Positions 1 to 8,951 of a stretch of DNA of 54,184 nucleotides are shown here, piece by piece (within the stretch, counting starts at the first letter, position 1; the number at the start of each line of letters is the position of its first letter). Made by a program: the position numbers and the translations under genes. Under the pieces are notes generated by a model. That model searched no databases. It was not told the DNA's origin and saw only the letters and a program-made list of their open reading frames with translations. The stretch comes from an uncultured Lentisphaerota bacterium. GTDB taxonomy: Bacteria > Verrucomicrobiota > Kiritimatiellia > RFP12 > UBA1067. The stretch spans positions 1 through 54,184 of the forward strand of contig ONVK01000032.1 of the NCBI GenBank assembly GCA_900321255.1. Direction: 5' to 3'.

Positions 1-1455
1 GTTTGGAAGACGCGCACGATCCGCCCTTCTTCCGTTCACCCAGAGCTGCTCAAAGCAAGCCCTTTCGCCCGAAGGTGTCTTCGGAATCGGCGCAGACCAG
101 ACGCCATTGCCTTCGTCGCGCCAGTCCGCGAGCGGTTCGCCGCCGGAGAACACAGCCTCGCCGCCATCCCCGACCCAGCGCACGGGCGCTTCGGGCGTTC
201 CGGAGTCCGCCGGCGTGAACACAAGCGGTTCCTTCAGAACATATACGCCGGGCTTCACACGCACAGTCCAGGAGCTCCAGTCGCCCTTTCCCTTCGCCGC
301 CCGGATGGCCAGAAGCGCGTCATTCGGCGACATCCCGTCCGTCGCAACCGTCAGCTCCTTAGGCGCTGGCTTGCGGAATTCCGGAACTGACGAAATCACG
401 AGTCCGTCCTCCGTTATGTCGTTCCTGAAGCGAATTGTGAAAGACTGCGGCTCCGTCTCAGATGTCGCAAAACGACGTTTCTCCCAGACCGGATCACCTG
501 AGTCGGTAGAGAGCCATTCGCACCGCGCACTCTTGCGTGCGGACAGCTTTGTTCCACCTTTCACTATCGAGTCTGCGAACGCCGCAATCTCAGGCGGATC
601 TCCGGACGGCGGACCACCGTGCGCCATGCGGAGCTTGATTGAGAAAACCGGATTCCCCGAGGCCAGAGCGGTTTCCACAAACGAATCGAGCGGAAAGAAG
701 TGGTCGTTCGTGCCTGTGCACCAGAGCGTCGGGATGCGGCAGCGGCGAATGTAGTCGACTGGATTCCACAGCGATTCCCACCGTGCGCCTATTTCGGACG
801 ACCAGAGGGAATGGTGTCGCAGGTTCCCGCATCCGTACACAGGCGCGGCGAACGCAAATCGGTGATCTGCTCCGCACACGATCGAGGTGAGGAATCCGCC
901 CCATGAAATGCCCGTTACACCTATTTTCGAATTATCGACTTCGGGAAGGCTGCGGAGGAACGTGTGCGCCCGAATGACGGACTCCACAGCATGATACACC
1001 CACTGATCTCTGGGATTGAGCTTCTCTTCGCTGAACCTGCCCCAACCGTTCGGTCCGGACCATTTGTGTCTTGGATGTTCGGGCATGGGGCTCTTTTCCC
1101 CAGGAATTCCGCCGCAATTATCCATCGCGATTGCCGCGTATCCGCGCGCGTTCCATAGCTTCACCCAGGAGTGAGAGGCCGTTCCCCATCCACCATGTAC
1201 CAACACAATGCCGGGAACTTTCTTCTCAGCCACTGCACCCTCCGGCAACGAATAATAGGCGAAAAAACGCGTCGGCTTCCCGAACCACGGCACGCCTTCA
1301 ATCCATACGGCCTTCACGCCGTTCGTCGCCATTTCGGGTATCTCCCAGCTCTGCACTGAATCCGGGATCGGAAACTCAATCGCTGCCCACACCGCAGGGC
1401 AAACCGTCAGCACGATGCTGGCAAAGAACGCTTTAAGCATTGCTATCCTGTTCAT
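1..1455 (-). CDS. Secreted alpha/beta-hydrolase (acetylxylan-esterase-like) fused to a beta-helix region, 3' end cut by the window edge
   Basis: An ATG at 1455 opens 485 codons without a stop and runs off the left edge, so the gene is partial. A signal peptide covers about residues 1-24. Residues 60-300 form an alpha/beta hydrolase with LVHGGWG, a nucleophile elbow GISWGG (Ser184), Asp251 in GTNDHF and His279 in MAHGG, the right order for a catalytic triad. After about residue 370 the sequence looks like the start of a right-handed beta-helix protein (SPNDALLAIRAAK, VKPGVYVLKEPLVF, then FSGGEPLADW). The esterase part resembles acetylxylan esterase/dienelactone-hydrolase relatives. It probably removes acetyl groups from a polysaccharide outside the cytoplasm while the helix part binds or cleaves it; the exact substrate is inference. 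The start overlaps the upstream GH29-esterase stop as ATGA, so the two are likely co-translated. Confidence 0.8.
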   Translation of the reverse strand, partial: MNRIAMLKAFFASIVLTVCPAVWAAIEFPIPDSVQSWEIPEMATNGVKAVWIEGVPWFGKPTRFFAYYSLPEGAVAEKKVPGIVLVHGGWGTASHSWVKLWNARGYAAIAMDNCGGIPGEKSPMPEHPRHKWSGPNGWGRFSEEKLNPRDQWVYHAVESVIRAHTFLRSLPEVDNSKIGVTGISWGGFLTSIVCGADHRFAFAAPVYGCGNLRHHSLWSSEIGARWESLWNPVDYIRRCRIPTLWCTGTNDHFFPLDSFVETALASGNPVFSIKLRMAHGGPPSGDPPEIAAFADSIVKGGTKLSARKSARCEWLSTDSGDPVWEKRRFATSETEPQSFTIRFRNDITEDGLVISSVPEFRKPAPKELTVATDGMSPNDALLAIRAAKGKGDWSSWTVRVKPGVYVLKEPLVFTPADSGTPEAPVRWVGDGGEAVFSGGEPLADWRDEGNGVWSAPIPKTPSGERACFEQLWVNGRRADRARLPN

Positions 1456-3779
1456 TTGTTTATCTGCCTATCATGTTTGTATTCTCCGTTTTGTTTCAGC
1501 GATTCAAAGAAGGAGACGATGCTTGATGTCTTGTCGGGATCCTCGCCGTGTGGATGGTGGCCGTAGAGAGCGCGGTGGCGGATGTCGATTTTCCCGCCCG
1601 CCGCCTTGAATTTCTCGGCGAACAGTTCGCAGTTCTTCGCTGGAGGCACGGTCGCGTCCTGGCCGCCGTACAGAAGCAGAATCGGTATGCCCGCCTTCGC
1701 GAGCCGATCAGCCATGTTAACCGGCATCCGGGAATCGATGGACCAGTCACCGTCCGCGGGCGGCATGTTCGCCCAGGGCCCGATTTGCGCGGCATTCTCG
1801 GTCGGCGTGCCGCCGACCTTGGCGAAGCCATCGAAGTTCATAAGCGGCGCGTCGAGGTAAATCTTTCCGACGCACCCTGGGAATGCGGCGGCGTAGCGCG
1901 TCGAGAAGAATCCGCCCCAGCTCATCCCGACGAGGTTCGCCTTTGGCGCGAAGCCGAGTTCCTCTACGAGAAACTTCTGGAACGCGCGGCTTACGCGAAG
2001 CCCTTCGTCGTCCATGCGGTGACGGAACGTGTCGATTGTCACATGGTGCCAGCCCTTCGCAAGAAGATCCAGGACACCAGTCCTGTCTACGTATGCCTCG
2101 GCCCACTGCATCGTCCAGGTCCAGGGCCGTCCCGCGGCAGGCTCGCACTTCGGCGACACCACCCAGGCCTCGTGCCCCTCGAAGTCGAATACCGTTCTAC
2201 TGTATCCATACCATGTGTCGCTGCGAAGCACCTTCTTCGTGGCGGCAATCTTTTGGGCAACGCCTTCATGGGCTTCATCCGTCGCGCCCTGCTTCCCGGC
2301 CGTCATCCACTTCGCAGTGTCTGTCTCGCCGGACTCGGTCGTCGCGGAAAGGACTGCCTTCAGGAAATCGGGCTCGACATAGTAGAACTTCACCGGCCAC
2401 TCCTCTTGACCGCTGTTGTAGACGTAGCCGTGCAGTTTCTCTGCACGGAGCGGACGCTCGAGCGTGCGGATTCGCTTGATTCCGATGTGAGTGCCGTGGG
2501 CGAGCTCATTGCCTTCGTCTAAGTCCCCCTTGTCTCCCTCGTAAAGCAGCCATTCCCCGCACGTCTCGCCGTTCTTGACGACGTCTTCGCTCATGACGGC
2601 GACATTGCAGAGCCCGTTTGTGACGGGTTGCGAGAAGAACTTCGCCTTTAGCTTGCCGAAGTCCGCAAGCGTCTTCACGTCCTCGTCGTCAAGAAGTCCG
2701 TCCTTGTTCGGCGCGATGCCGATGTTCATCGTTCCTCCATTGCCGACCGTGTTCAGGTAGCGTTGCAGGAGATAGAGTCCGCTCTTCGTCTTGCCATTTT
2801 CCCGAGCGTGGTAGAACCATCCATTGCGCATCGGGAAGTCGCATTCGCAGACGCGGAAGAAGCTCGGCGTATCGAAGGACCGCATCCCCGTGTTCATGTG
2901 CTCCTTGTATTCCGGATTGCCGTACTTGCCGTCCGCAAACCCACCCGTCGAGCAAATCGTCGCGCAGGAATCAGGGTCGAGCTCGCCCTTCTCGTTGCCG
3001 GGCCAGCGGAAGTCCGACTCGTCCGCCTCGCCGGCAAAGATGCAGACCTTCGGCTGGAGCTCGCGCACGAACTTGAACACCTCGGGGAAGCGGTAGTAGT
3101 CGCCGCTGATTCTGCGCCTTTCCTTCGCGCCGCCGTACCAGCCGTCGCCGCCGTTCGCACCGTCGAACCACATCTCGAAGATCTCGCCGTAGTCGCCGGA
3201 AAGCAGCTCCTTGATCTGGGCGTGGTATTTCTCGACGTACTTCGGCGACGCGTAGTCCGCATCGTGGCGATCCCACGGCGAAACATAGACGCCGAACTTT
3301 AGCCCCGCCCTGCGGCACGCCTGCTCCATCTCCTTTACATAATCCCTCCCCTGACTCCTAACTCCTGACTCCTGACTCCTGACCCCTGTCCCCTGACCCC
3401 TCCAAAACGGAGTTTTGGTAATGTTGTGCTCGGTCGTCTTCGTCGGCCAGAGGCAGAAGCCGTCGTGGTGCTTCGCTACGACAATGAGCCCGCCGAGCCC
3501 GCCGGCCTTGCACGCGCCGACGATCTGGTCGGCGTCGAACTTCGCAGGATTAAGCAGCGCCGGATCCTCGTCGCCATAGCCCCACTCGCGGTCGGTATAG
3601 GTGTTAAGGCCCCAGTGGACGATGCCGTAGACCTCGCAGTCGCCGGCGGCAATGCGCGCGGCAAGCGCAGGACCCGGTTTCGGAGATGGCAAATCAACGA
3701 CAACCGACACGGCTGGACATGATGCCGACAAAAGCACCGCAACGGTCGCCAACAACAAATTTCTTCTGGTATTTTCCAT
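1452..3779 (-). CDS. Bimodular alpha-L-fucosidase (GH29) with C-terminal alpha/beta-hydrolase esterase
   Basis: This 775-residue secreted enzyme starts at ATG 3779 (MENTRRNLLLATVAVLL), 8 nt after the stop of the other GH29 gene; the reading frame extends upstream but that part only shadows its neighbour. Residues about 30-410 are GH29: YGIVHWGLNTY, AKHHDGFCLWPTKT, and EMWFDGANGG, whose Asp is the family nucleophile; RWPGNEKGELDPD resembles the acid/base region of GH29 subfamily B. After a linker, residues about 510-775 form a serine hydrolase with GMSWGG (Ser620), GGQDATVPP (Asp708) and a His in GHHPHGE. A heptanucleotide repeat inserts SQESGVR-type residues near 127-143. It likely acts in the periplasm or outside the cell, removing fucose and an ester from the same glycan. 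The fusion is unusual; the esterase substrate is unknown. Confidence 0.88.
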   Translation of the reverse strand: MENTRRNLLLATVAVLLSASCPAVSVVVDLPSPKPGPALAARIAAGDCEVYGIVHWGLNTYTDREWGYGDEDPALLNPAKFDADQIVGACKAGGLGGLIVVAKHHDGFCLWPTKTTEHNITKTPFWRGQGTGVRSQESGVRSQGRDYVKEMEQACRRAGLKFGVYVSPWDRHDADYASPKYVEKYHAQIKELLSGDYGEIFEMWFDGANGGDGWYGGAKERRRISGDYYRFPEVFKFVRELQPKVCIFAGEADESDFRWPGNEKGELDPDSCATICSTGGFADGKYGNPEYKEHMNTGMRSFDTPSFFRVCECDFPMRNGWFYHARENGKTKSGLYLLQRYLNTVGNGGTMNIGIAPNKDGLLDDEDVKTLADFGKLKAKFFSQPVTNGLCNVAVMSEDVVKNGETCGEWLLYEGDKGDLDEGNELAHGTHIGIKRIRTLERPLRAEKLHGYVYNSGQEEWPVKFYYVEPDFLKAVLSATTESGETDTAKWMTAGKQGATDEAHEGVAQKIAATKKVLRSDTWYGYSRTVFDFEGHEAWVVSPKCEPAAGRPWTWTMQWAEAYVDRTGVLDLLAKGWHHVTIDTFRHRMDDEGLRVSRAFQKFLVEELGFAPKANLVGMSWGGFFSTRYAAAFPGCVGKIYLDAPLMNFDGFAKVGGTPTENAAQIGPWANMPPADGDWSIDSRMPVNMADRLAKAGIPILLLYGGQDATVPPAKNCELFAEKFKAAGGKIDIRHRALYGHHPHGEDPDKTSSIVSFFESLKQNGEYKHDRQINK
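3351..3402. repeat. Heptanucleotide repeat (CTGACYC)n inside the GH29-esterase gene
   Basis: Seven consecutive 7-nt units of consensus CTGACYC lie here. On the coding (minus) strand the unit is GRGTCAG, which is open in all three frames and reads SQESGVR per 21 nt. It falls in a loop of the GH29 domain between TPFWRG and RDYVKEME and keeps the frame. Related arrays occur at 41951 and 49283. Confidence 0.85.
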
Positions 3780-3787
3780 GGAATCGC

Positions 3788-4987
3788 TTATTCGGATTTC
3801 TTCACCGTCGGGAAGCCCTTCGCGCCCTTCGGGATGGTGATGACGTAGACCGCGTCGCCCTTCTTCGTCTTCGCCGTCTCGCTTCCGTCCGCGTTCTTGA
3901 CAAGGCCGATGCCGCGCGTTCCGTAGATCGCCTCGCCGTTCGCGCGCATCCACTTGCCGACCTCGGCCATCACCTCGACCGCGCGCGCGGGGAGACGGCC
4001 GGAGCCGTCGGGCCCGATGTTCATGAGGAGGTTTGTGTCCTTGCCGGCGCAGCGGCAGATCATCGCGCAGACGTCCTGGGGCGTGCGGAAGTTGCGCTCG
4101 GTGATCCTGTAGCCCCAGACGTTCTTCTGGATGACGTCGCACTGTTCGACCGGACGGTCGTGGGCGACGGGCTGGTTCTTGGAAAAGCCGGCGTCGGAAT
4201 TGTCGCCGGGGAGATCGCGTTCGAAGAGCTGGATGTCCTCTTTTGGACGAATCGGCTGGTGGTTGTTGTTCGCGACAAGCGTCTTCTTCGAGTGGATGAA
4301 GTCGTAGATCGTGTCGAAGTCCCAGTCAAGCGTGCGCTTCCATGTGCCGTCGTTCTGGTGGTGCGCATGCTCCCACTCGCCGTCGAACCAGATGTTGCCC
4401 GGGTGGTAGCTGTCGATGAGCTCGCTGATCTGGCCAAGCATGAACTTCTTGTATGATTCGTAGTCGCCCTTCTGCGAACCAAGGCACTTGACGGCGGCAG
4501 TCCCGGCCGGATAGTCCTTCCTGTGCCAGTCCATGAGCGAGTAGTAGAAGTTGAGCTGCAGCCCCGCCTCGTCGCACGCCTTCGAAAGCTCGCCGAGGAT
4601 GTCGCGCTTGAAGGGAGTGTTGGCGATGTTGTAGCCGTCGTCGACCTTTGTCGGCCAGAGAGAAAAGCCGTCGTGGTGGCGCGAGGTGATCGTCACGTAC
4701 TTTGCGCCCGCGTCCTTGAAGACTCGCACCCACTCCTTCGCGTCGAACTTCGACGGATAGAACCCGTCCATCATGCGTCCGTAGGTCTCGGTCTTGATGC
4801 CGTTCTGCTGCTGATACCATTCGCCCTGGGCGTAGTTGGCGTAGAGCCCCCAGTGGATGAAGATTCCGAAGCGCTGCGCGGCGAACTTGTCGCGGGCTTC
4901 GAGATTCCATTTTTCGGGCGCATAGTCTGCGTAAAGCGCGGCTGTGGCGAAGAGAGTGACAGAGGCGAGAACGGCGTTTTTGACCAT
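3788..4987 (-). CDS. Secreted alpha-L-fucosidase (GH29)
   Basis: This 399-residue protein hydrolyses alpha-L-fucosyl linkages. The start is ATG 4987, with AAGGAG 7 nt upstream and a clear signal peptide MVKNAVLASVTLFATAALYA; an in-frame codon farther upstream adds a tail that breaks the signal sequence. GH29 landmarks are RFGIFIHWGLYANY, SRHHDGFSLWPTKVDDGY and NIWFDGEWEH, whose Asp is the expected nucleophile. The C-terminal part NLLMNIGPDGSGRLP followed by a short beta domain is typical. It is followed after 8 nt by the bimodular GH29-esterase, so two fucosidases of different subtypes are co-expressed, which fits removal of fucose in more than one linkage. A promoter-like TGGTAGAAT lies about 32 nt upstream of the start. 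Confidence 0.93.
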   Translation of the reverse strand: MVKNAVLASVTLFATAALYADYAPEKWNLEARDKFAAQRFGIFIHWGLYANYAQGEWYQQQNGIKTETYGRMMDGFYPSKFDAKEWVRVFKDAGAKYVTITSRHHDGFSLWPTKVDDGYNIANTPFKRDILGELSKACDEAGLQLNFYYSLMDWHRKDYPAGTAAVKCLGSQKGDYESYKKFMLGQISELIDSYHPGNIWFDGEWEHAHHQNDGTWKRTLDWDFDTIYDFIHSKKTLVANNNHQPIRPKEDIQLFERDLPGDNSDAGFSKNQPVAHDRPVEQCDVIQKNVWGYRITERNFRTPQDVCAMICRCAGKDTNLLMNIGPDGSGRLPARAVEVMAEVGKWMRANGEAIYGTRGIGLVKNADGSETAKTKKGDAVYVITIPKGAKGFPTVKKSE

Positions 4988-5018
4988 GATAGCTCCTTGT
5001 ATATTGTTGACATAAGGG

Positions 5019-5024
5019 ATTCTA
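5019..5024 (-). promoter_or_regulatory. Extended -10 element TGGTAGAAT upstream of GH29
   Basis: On the minus strand ATGGTAGAAT precedes the fucosidase start, giving a leader of roughly 25 nt that carries the AAGGAG ribosome site. It is a one-base variant of the TGGTATAAT element seen at many starts in this window. Confidence 0.5.
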
Positions 5025-5063
5025 CCATACAACGAATGCCCACAACTGTTTTTTTGTAGAGAA

Positions 5064-5078
5064 AAAAACTGCGTTTTT
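5064..5078 (-). terminator. Weak AT-rich hairpin between the GH28-like and GH29 genes
   Basis: The 81-nt gap between these genes is unusually AT-rich. AAAAAC and GTTTTT form a 6-bp stem around a 3-nt loop, with extra T residues following on the minus strand. It could attenuate transcription leaving the GH28-like gene, but the stem has only one G-C pair. Confidence 0.25.
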
Positions 5079-5113
5079 GTTCAAGAGGGTTATCCGTGTC
5101 GCAATCTAATGCT

Positions 5114-6460
5114 TTATGGATGCGTAGCAATGTCTGTGCAGTCGTCCTTGATGATGGCGGGGCGGGGGTCTTCGCCGTCGACGCGGATCTTCACGTTCTC
5201 GAAGCTCACGCCGTCCGCATGGCGGAGGTAGAAGCCGTGCGCGGGAAGCGGAGTTCCGAAGCAGCGGTTCTCGGGATACGACTTCTCGGCCTCCGGAACC
5301 GGTTTGCGCCAGTCGTCGCCGGTAATCCCGCCCTTCAGCGTCAAATCGACATTGCGCAGCACGATGCCGCCGCCGATTCGCCTCCCCGGGACGCCCGTGA
5401 TCGAGCTCGCGATCCAGCTGCAGGAACTGCCGACGACGTTCTCGATGAGTACGTTGCGCATGTTCCAGTCGTTTCCGCCCTCTCCCCTGCGCGCGCCGAC
5501 GCGGAGGAATATGGGAGTCTGCACCCCGCTTTTCATCTCGATGCCGCGCACGGTGATGTTCTCCACCCTTCCGCCGTCCACCGCCTCGAGCACGATGCCG
5601 GCGAGTCCGCTCACCGGATCGGTCACGCCGGGTATCCTTCGCGCCGCCCACTGAAGGTCCTCGAACGGCGCGACGCGGCAGCGCTCCAATACGCAGTCGT
5701 GGACGTACCAGTTGCGGAACGTCCCCGCCGAAGCCGTGCCGAGCTTGATAAAGTTGCAGTTGGACGCAAGACGGCAGTTGCGCACCTCAACGTTCTCCGA
5801 GACGAACGCCGGGTCGTGTATCTTTCCGCAGATGGCATCGTCCTCGACATCGATGTCGCAGTCCTCGATAAGGACGTTCTTCGCCTCGATGTCGAATCCG
5901 TCGTTGTTGTAGTTTGCGTGTCCGTCCAGCTTCACGCCGCGCGCGACGATTCCGTCGCACCGGTGGAAGTAGCACGTCCACGAAGCGGAGTTCTCGAGCG
6001 TCACCCCCTCCACGCGGAAATTATTCACGTTCGCGAGGGCGATCAGCTTCCAGCGCCCAGACCTGTTGTTCACGTATGGCGTCGCCGCCTGCCCGCAGCC
6101 GTCGACGCTTCCCCTGCCGACAATCGCGATGTTAGAGACGTCCTTTCCGACTAGAAGCGCGGTGCCGAGATTGCTCTCGTCTTTGACGCCCTTCGCCATT
6201 TGCAGGAGCGCATTCGTCTCGCCATAGAGCCGCGCGCCTTCCGCAAGATCGAGCGTGACGTTGTCCCTGAACATGAGGCAGGCGATCGGATAGTCCCCTC
6301 TCGCCACATGCACCGTTCCGCCACCCGCCGCCGAAACGCGGTCTATCGCCGCCTGCAGCTCGATCGTTCCGGCGGGAGCGCGTACAGTTGAAAATGAAGG
6401 CTGTGCACACAGAGCGTCCACACCGACCAGCGCAAAGGCCATCAGCAACACGTGCTTCAT
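5114..6460 (-). CDS. GH28-like parallel beta-helix glycosidase (polygalacturonase/rhamnogalacturonase-like)
   Basis: The 448-residue protein has a signal peptide (MKHVLLMAFALVGVDALCA) and a pectate-lyase/polygalacturonase superfamily beta-helix. N-terminal IELQAAIDRVSAAGGGTVHV is the usual opening strand. HANYNNDGFDIEAKNV and DIDVEDDAIC match the Asp-containing catalytic motifs of GH28 (NTDGID and DD); the usual GHG is replaced by SNCNFIKLG, so it is a divergent member or belongs to a neighbouring family. It should act on galacturonan-type or related backbones outside the cytoplasm. A GAGG sequence sits 6 nt before the ATG. It lies between the surface protein and the two fucosidases, all in one direction. 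Confidence 0.72.
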   Translation of the reverse strand: MKHVLLMAFALVGVDALCAQPSFSTVRAPAGTIELQAAIDRVSAAGGGTVHVARGDYPIACLMFRDNVTLDLAEGARLYGETNALLQMAKGVKDESNLGTALLVGKDVSNIAIVGRGSVDGCGQAATPYVNNRSGRWKLIALANVNNFRVEGVTLENSASWTCYFHRCDGIVARGVKLDGHANYNNDGFDIEAKNVLIEDCDIDVEDDAICGKIHDPAFVSENVEVRNCRLASNCNFIKLGTASAGTFRNWYVHDCVLERCRVAPFEDLQWAARRIPGVTDPVSGLAGIVLEAVDGGRVENITVRGIEMKSGVQTPIFLRVGARRGEGGNDWNMRNVLIENVVGSSCSWIASSITGVPGRRIGGGIVLRNVDLTLKGGITGDDWRKPVPEAEKSYPENRCFGTPLPAHGFYLRHADGVSFENVKIRVDGEDPRPAIIKDDCTDIATHP

Positions 6461-6503
6461 CTTAATCCTCGCAATCTTTCTTATCGCACGACTGCCTCGC
6501 TCG

Positions 6504-8924
6504 TCATCTGACGATGATCATCGTTCCGTAGGTCAAATACAGCCCGTCTTCCTTTTGGGCAAGCGAACCCGCCCTCTTCGCCGACAGTTTGAAGTGCACG
6601 GCAGCGGGTTTCTGCGTCCAGCTGACGAGCTTTTTATTCTCGCCGGAGACTTTGCGTCCGCCGAGCTGTACCGTCACGGTCGCGTTCTCGCCGAACGAAA
6701 GGTTCGTACCGTCAAGGGTCCCCGTCTGGGTCGAGAGGTCGAGTACAGGGGTTGTATGACCCGACGCGCCGAGTGTCACGGCCGGCATAGCATTCGTGCT
6801 CGGGCGGTAGGTCTCATACACGACGGTCGAAGCCGTTGCCGGGTCGCCAACCCCATTCCAGGTCGCATCGGGCTCGAACATAAGCGATTTGACGTTCGCG
6901 AGGTAATTCCCCGCGTTCGAATCGAGAGATCCCGCAACCTCGACATCGACCGCGCCGAAATCGACATTCGCACCGTAGACCTCGACGGTATTGCTGACGA
7001 TCAGTCTGCCGGCATCCTGCGGGACAAGATTGATCCAGTAGATTTTCGCGGGGCCCGCGAGCGTCAGCGTATGGCCGTTGAACGTAAGATAGTGCGTACC
7101 GTTACGGTCATAGTTGAGCGCCCAGACGTTGGTACCTCCAATGGTCGCATCGTTCGCAAGCTCGATATGGCGAAGATAGCCGCTTTCTCCTGAGCCGGCG
7201 GGGTTGCTGACTTCAGCGTTGTTTATGAGAGCGCCGCTGCCGTCCGGACCGTCGCCCGCGATGACGTAGTCGTATTTCCAGGAACGGCGGCCGCGGATAT
7301 CGACCTGCGCGCCAGACAAGACCTCGACTTTGGAATACTCCGCGCCAAACAGATTGCCTTCAAGATTCGATTTGGACGCTGGGCCTTCCTTTACGACGAA
7401 CGAGACCGTCCCGTTGCCGCCGAAGGTCTGCGCACGGCGCATCATGAGACTGCCAAGCCCCGTCTTCCACACCTGGAGATTGACTCCGCCGGCGATATTG
7501 ACATGTTCGACAGTCCGCGCTTCCGATGCGGGAACATTGATTTCCAGCACGCCACCCGCAACCGTAGATGTCAGCGTTGTCGTAGCAGAGGTCGCCTCCA
7601 TCAACGCGCCGGAAAGCGTCAGGTGAAAGCCGTTGAGATCGACCGTCGCGCCATCCTCGATGCGGAAATCGAACCCCCTGAGATCCATGTTGGACGACAG
7701 CTGCTTCAGCGTCCACAGCACGCCGGAGGAAGTAAAGACGGTATTCGTGAGCGCCTCAAACTCTTCCTGCGTCTCAAAGAGAACCTTGATGTCTTTCGAC
7801 GGTTCACTCAGACCGCAGGAGGCAGTCACATCGACCATGTCGTTGTCGTAGATGTGCCAGCTCCAGGAATTGTCGTTCCCTTTGACCAGTTTGGCGAAAG
7901 AAGGCACCGAGGCATCGACCGCGAGCGTCACCGTTCCGTCGACGTTATTAATCGTTTTGAGGCCGAAGGACGTTTCAGTGCCATCGGCGTCAAGGATGAA
8001 CGATGAACGACAGCGGACGGTAAACTCGGACGGATCAAGATTAGTCCCGTTCGGAAAGGTAATGAGCGGAAGATTGTCCGTGCCGAAGTCCGTCGCACCG
8101 GACGAATAAAACACGAGTTTATCCTTGAGCGCAGGCGGAATCGTCGTCGATGAGCAGACAAGCCCCTTCCCCGCCGGAAGAACGGCATAGTCGATCTCGA
8201 CGAGCGCCGTACTCTTCGGGAGGCTTTCAACGAAGCCGCCGAACATATTCGTGCAGTAGAGATAGAACTGTGCGCCATCCGTGCTCGCCGTCGAAGAAAC
8301 GATCTTTCCCTTGAAGTTTTCAAATGACCCACTCAGATAGCAGCGCGCCGTGTTCGTCGCCTTGCCAGATGCCGCAAGGTCTATCTTCGTTGTCGCGTCG
8401 CCAACCACAGCAGACTGAAGGTCTATGTCGCGCCAGTCTGCAGCCGAACCACTCGTCGTAAAAGAAAGCCGGTATGTCGAGCCCGAATTGATCGTGGTGG
8501 GCGCAGACATGTTAAACCGCGTCTTGTCCGTGCCTTGGATCAGTGCACCGTAGCCGTCTATTATCAACGAAGGAATGGTAATTGTACGCGTGCCCGTGCT
8601 TGAACTCTTGAGCGTGATGTCCCCCATGCTGTTTTCCGATGTGCCGGAGAGAGTCAGTGTCTTGCCGGCGAACGAGACATTTCCGTCTGCCGTGCGCAGC
8701 GAACGTCCGGCAGGAACGACATAGTCATTGGCCGAACTGACGGTATGACCGGTGTCGGCCGACGTCGCGTCCTCCGCGCCCGCCCAGCCGATTGATGAAT
8801 CGCATGTGCCCGTCCAACTAATTTTTCCTTTAGCGTCATTTCCGATCTTGTACCAGGTATCGGCTTGGTTCGCTCCAGCTGTCAGGGCTATCGCCACCGC
8901 AAGCATCAGTCGTTTTGTTTTCAT
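6504..8924 (-). CDS. Large secreted beta-solenoid protein (autotransporter-repeat type), function unknown
   Basis: The 806-residue protein begins with a signal peptide (MKTKRLMLAVAIALTAG) and AAAGGAG 8 nt before the ATG. The rest is rich in Ser, Thr, Gly, Asn and Val, with no Cys in most of its length. It has recurring short strands such as GKTLTLSGTSEN, VDLNGFHLTLSGAL and FNGHTLTLAGPAK, the pattern of autotransporter-associated beta-strand repeats. No C-terminal beta-barrel or sorting signal is evident; it ends LYLTYGTMIIVR. Its position inside a glycosidase cluster suggests a surface scaffold or glycan-binding role, but that is inference from context only. Confidence 0.75.
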   Translation of the reverse strand: MKTKRLMLAVAIALTAGANQADTWYKIGNDAKGKISWTGTCDSSIGWAGAEDATSADTGHTVSSANDYVVPAGRSLRTADGNVSFAGKTLTLSGTSENSMGDITLKSSSTGTRTITIPSLIIDGYGALIQGTDKTRFNMSAPTTINSGSTYRLSFTTSGSAADWRDIDLQSAVVGDATTKIDLAASGKATNTARCYLSGSFENFKGKIVSSTASTDGAQFYLYCTNMFGGFVESLPKSTALVEIDYAVLPAGKGLVCSSTTIPPALKDKLVFYSSGATDFGTDNLPLITFPNGTNLDPSEFTVRCRSSFILDADGTETSFGLKTINNVDGTVTLAVDASVPSFAKLVKGNDNSWSWHIYDNDMVDVTASCGLSEPSKDIKVLFETQEEFEALTNTVFTSSGVLWTLKQLSSNMDLRGFDFRIEDGATVDLNGFHLTLSGALMEATSATTTLTSTVAGGVLEINVPASEARTVEHVNIAGGVNLQVWKTGLGSLMMRRAQTFGGNGTVSFVVKEGPASKSNLEGNLFGAEYSKVEVLSGAQVDIRGRRSWKYDYVIAGDGPDGSGALINNAEVSNPAGSGESGYLRHIELANDATIGGTNVWALNYDRNGTHYLTFNGHTLTLAGPAKIYWINLVPQDAGRLIVSNTVEVYGANVDFGAVDVEVAGSLDSNAGNYLANVKSLMFEPDATWNGVGDPATASTVVYETYRPSTNAMPAVTLGASGHTTPVLDLSTQTGTLDGTNLSFGENATVTVQLGGRKVSGENKKLVSWTQKPAAVHFKLSAKRAGSLAQKEDGLYLTYGTMIIVR

Positions 8925-8951
8925 CGCGCTATTCTCCTTTGTTTGTTTAAA

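Noticed and set aside
1548..2522. 324-codon plus-strand open frame opposite the GH29-esterase
   Set aside because: No motif or ribosome site; the minus strand carries clear catalytic motifs throughout.
3780..4142. N-terminal extension of the GH29-esterase frame beyond ATG 3779
   Set aside because: It overlaps the certain 3' end of the other GH29 gene, is Arg-rich without motifs, and the signal peptide begins exactly at 3779.
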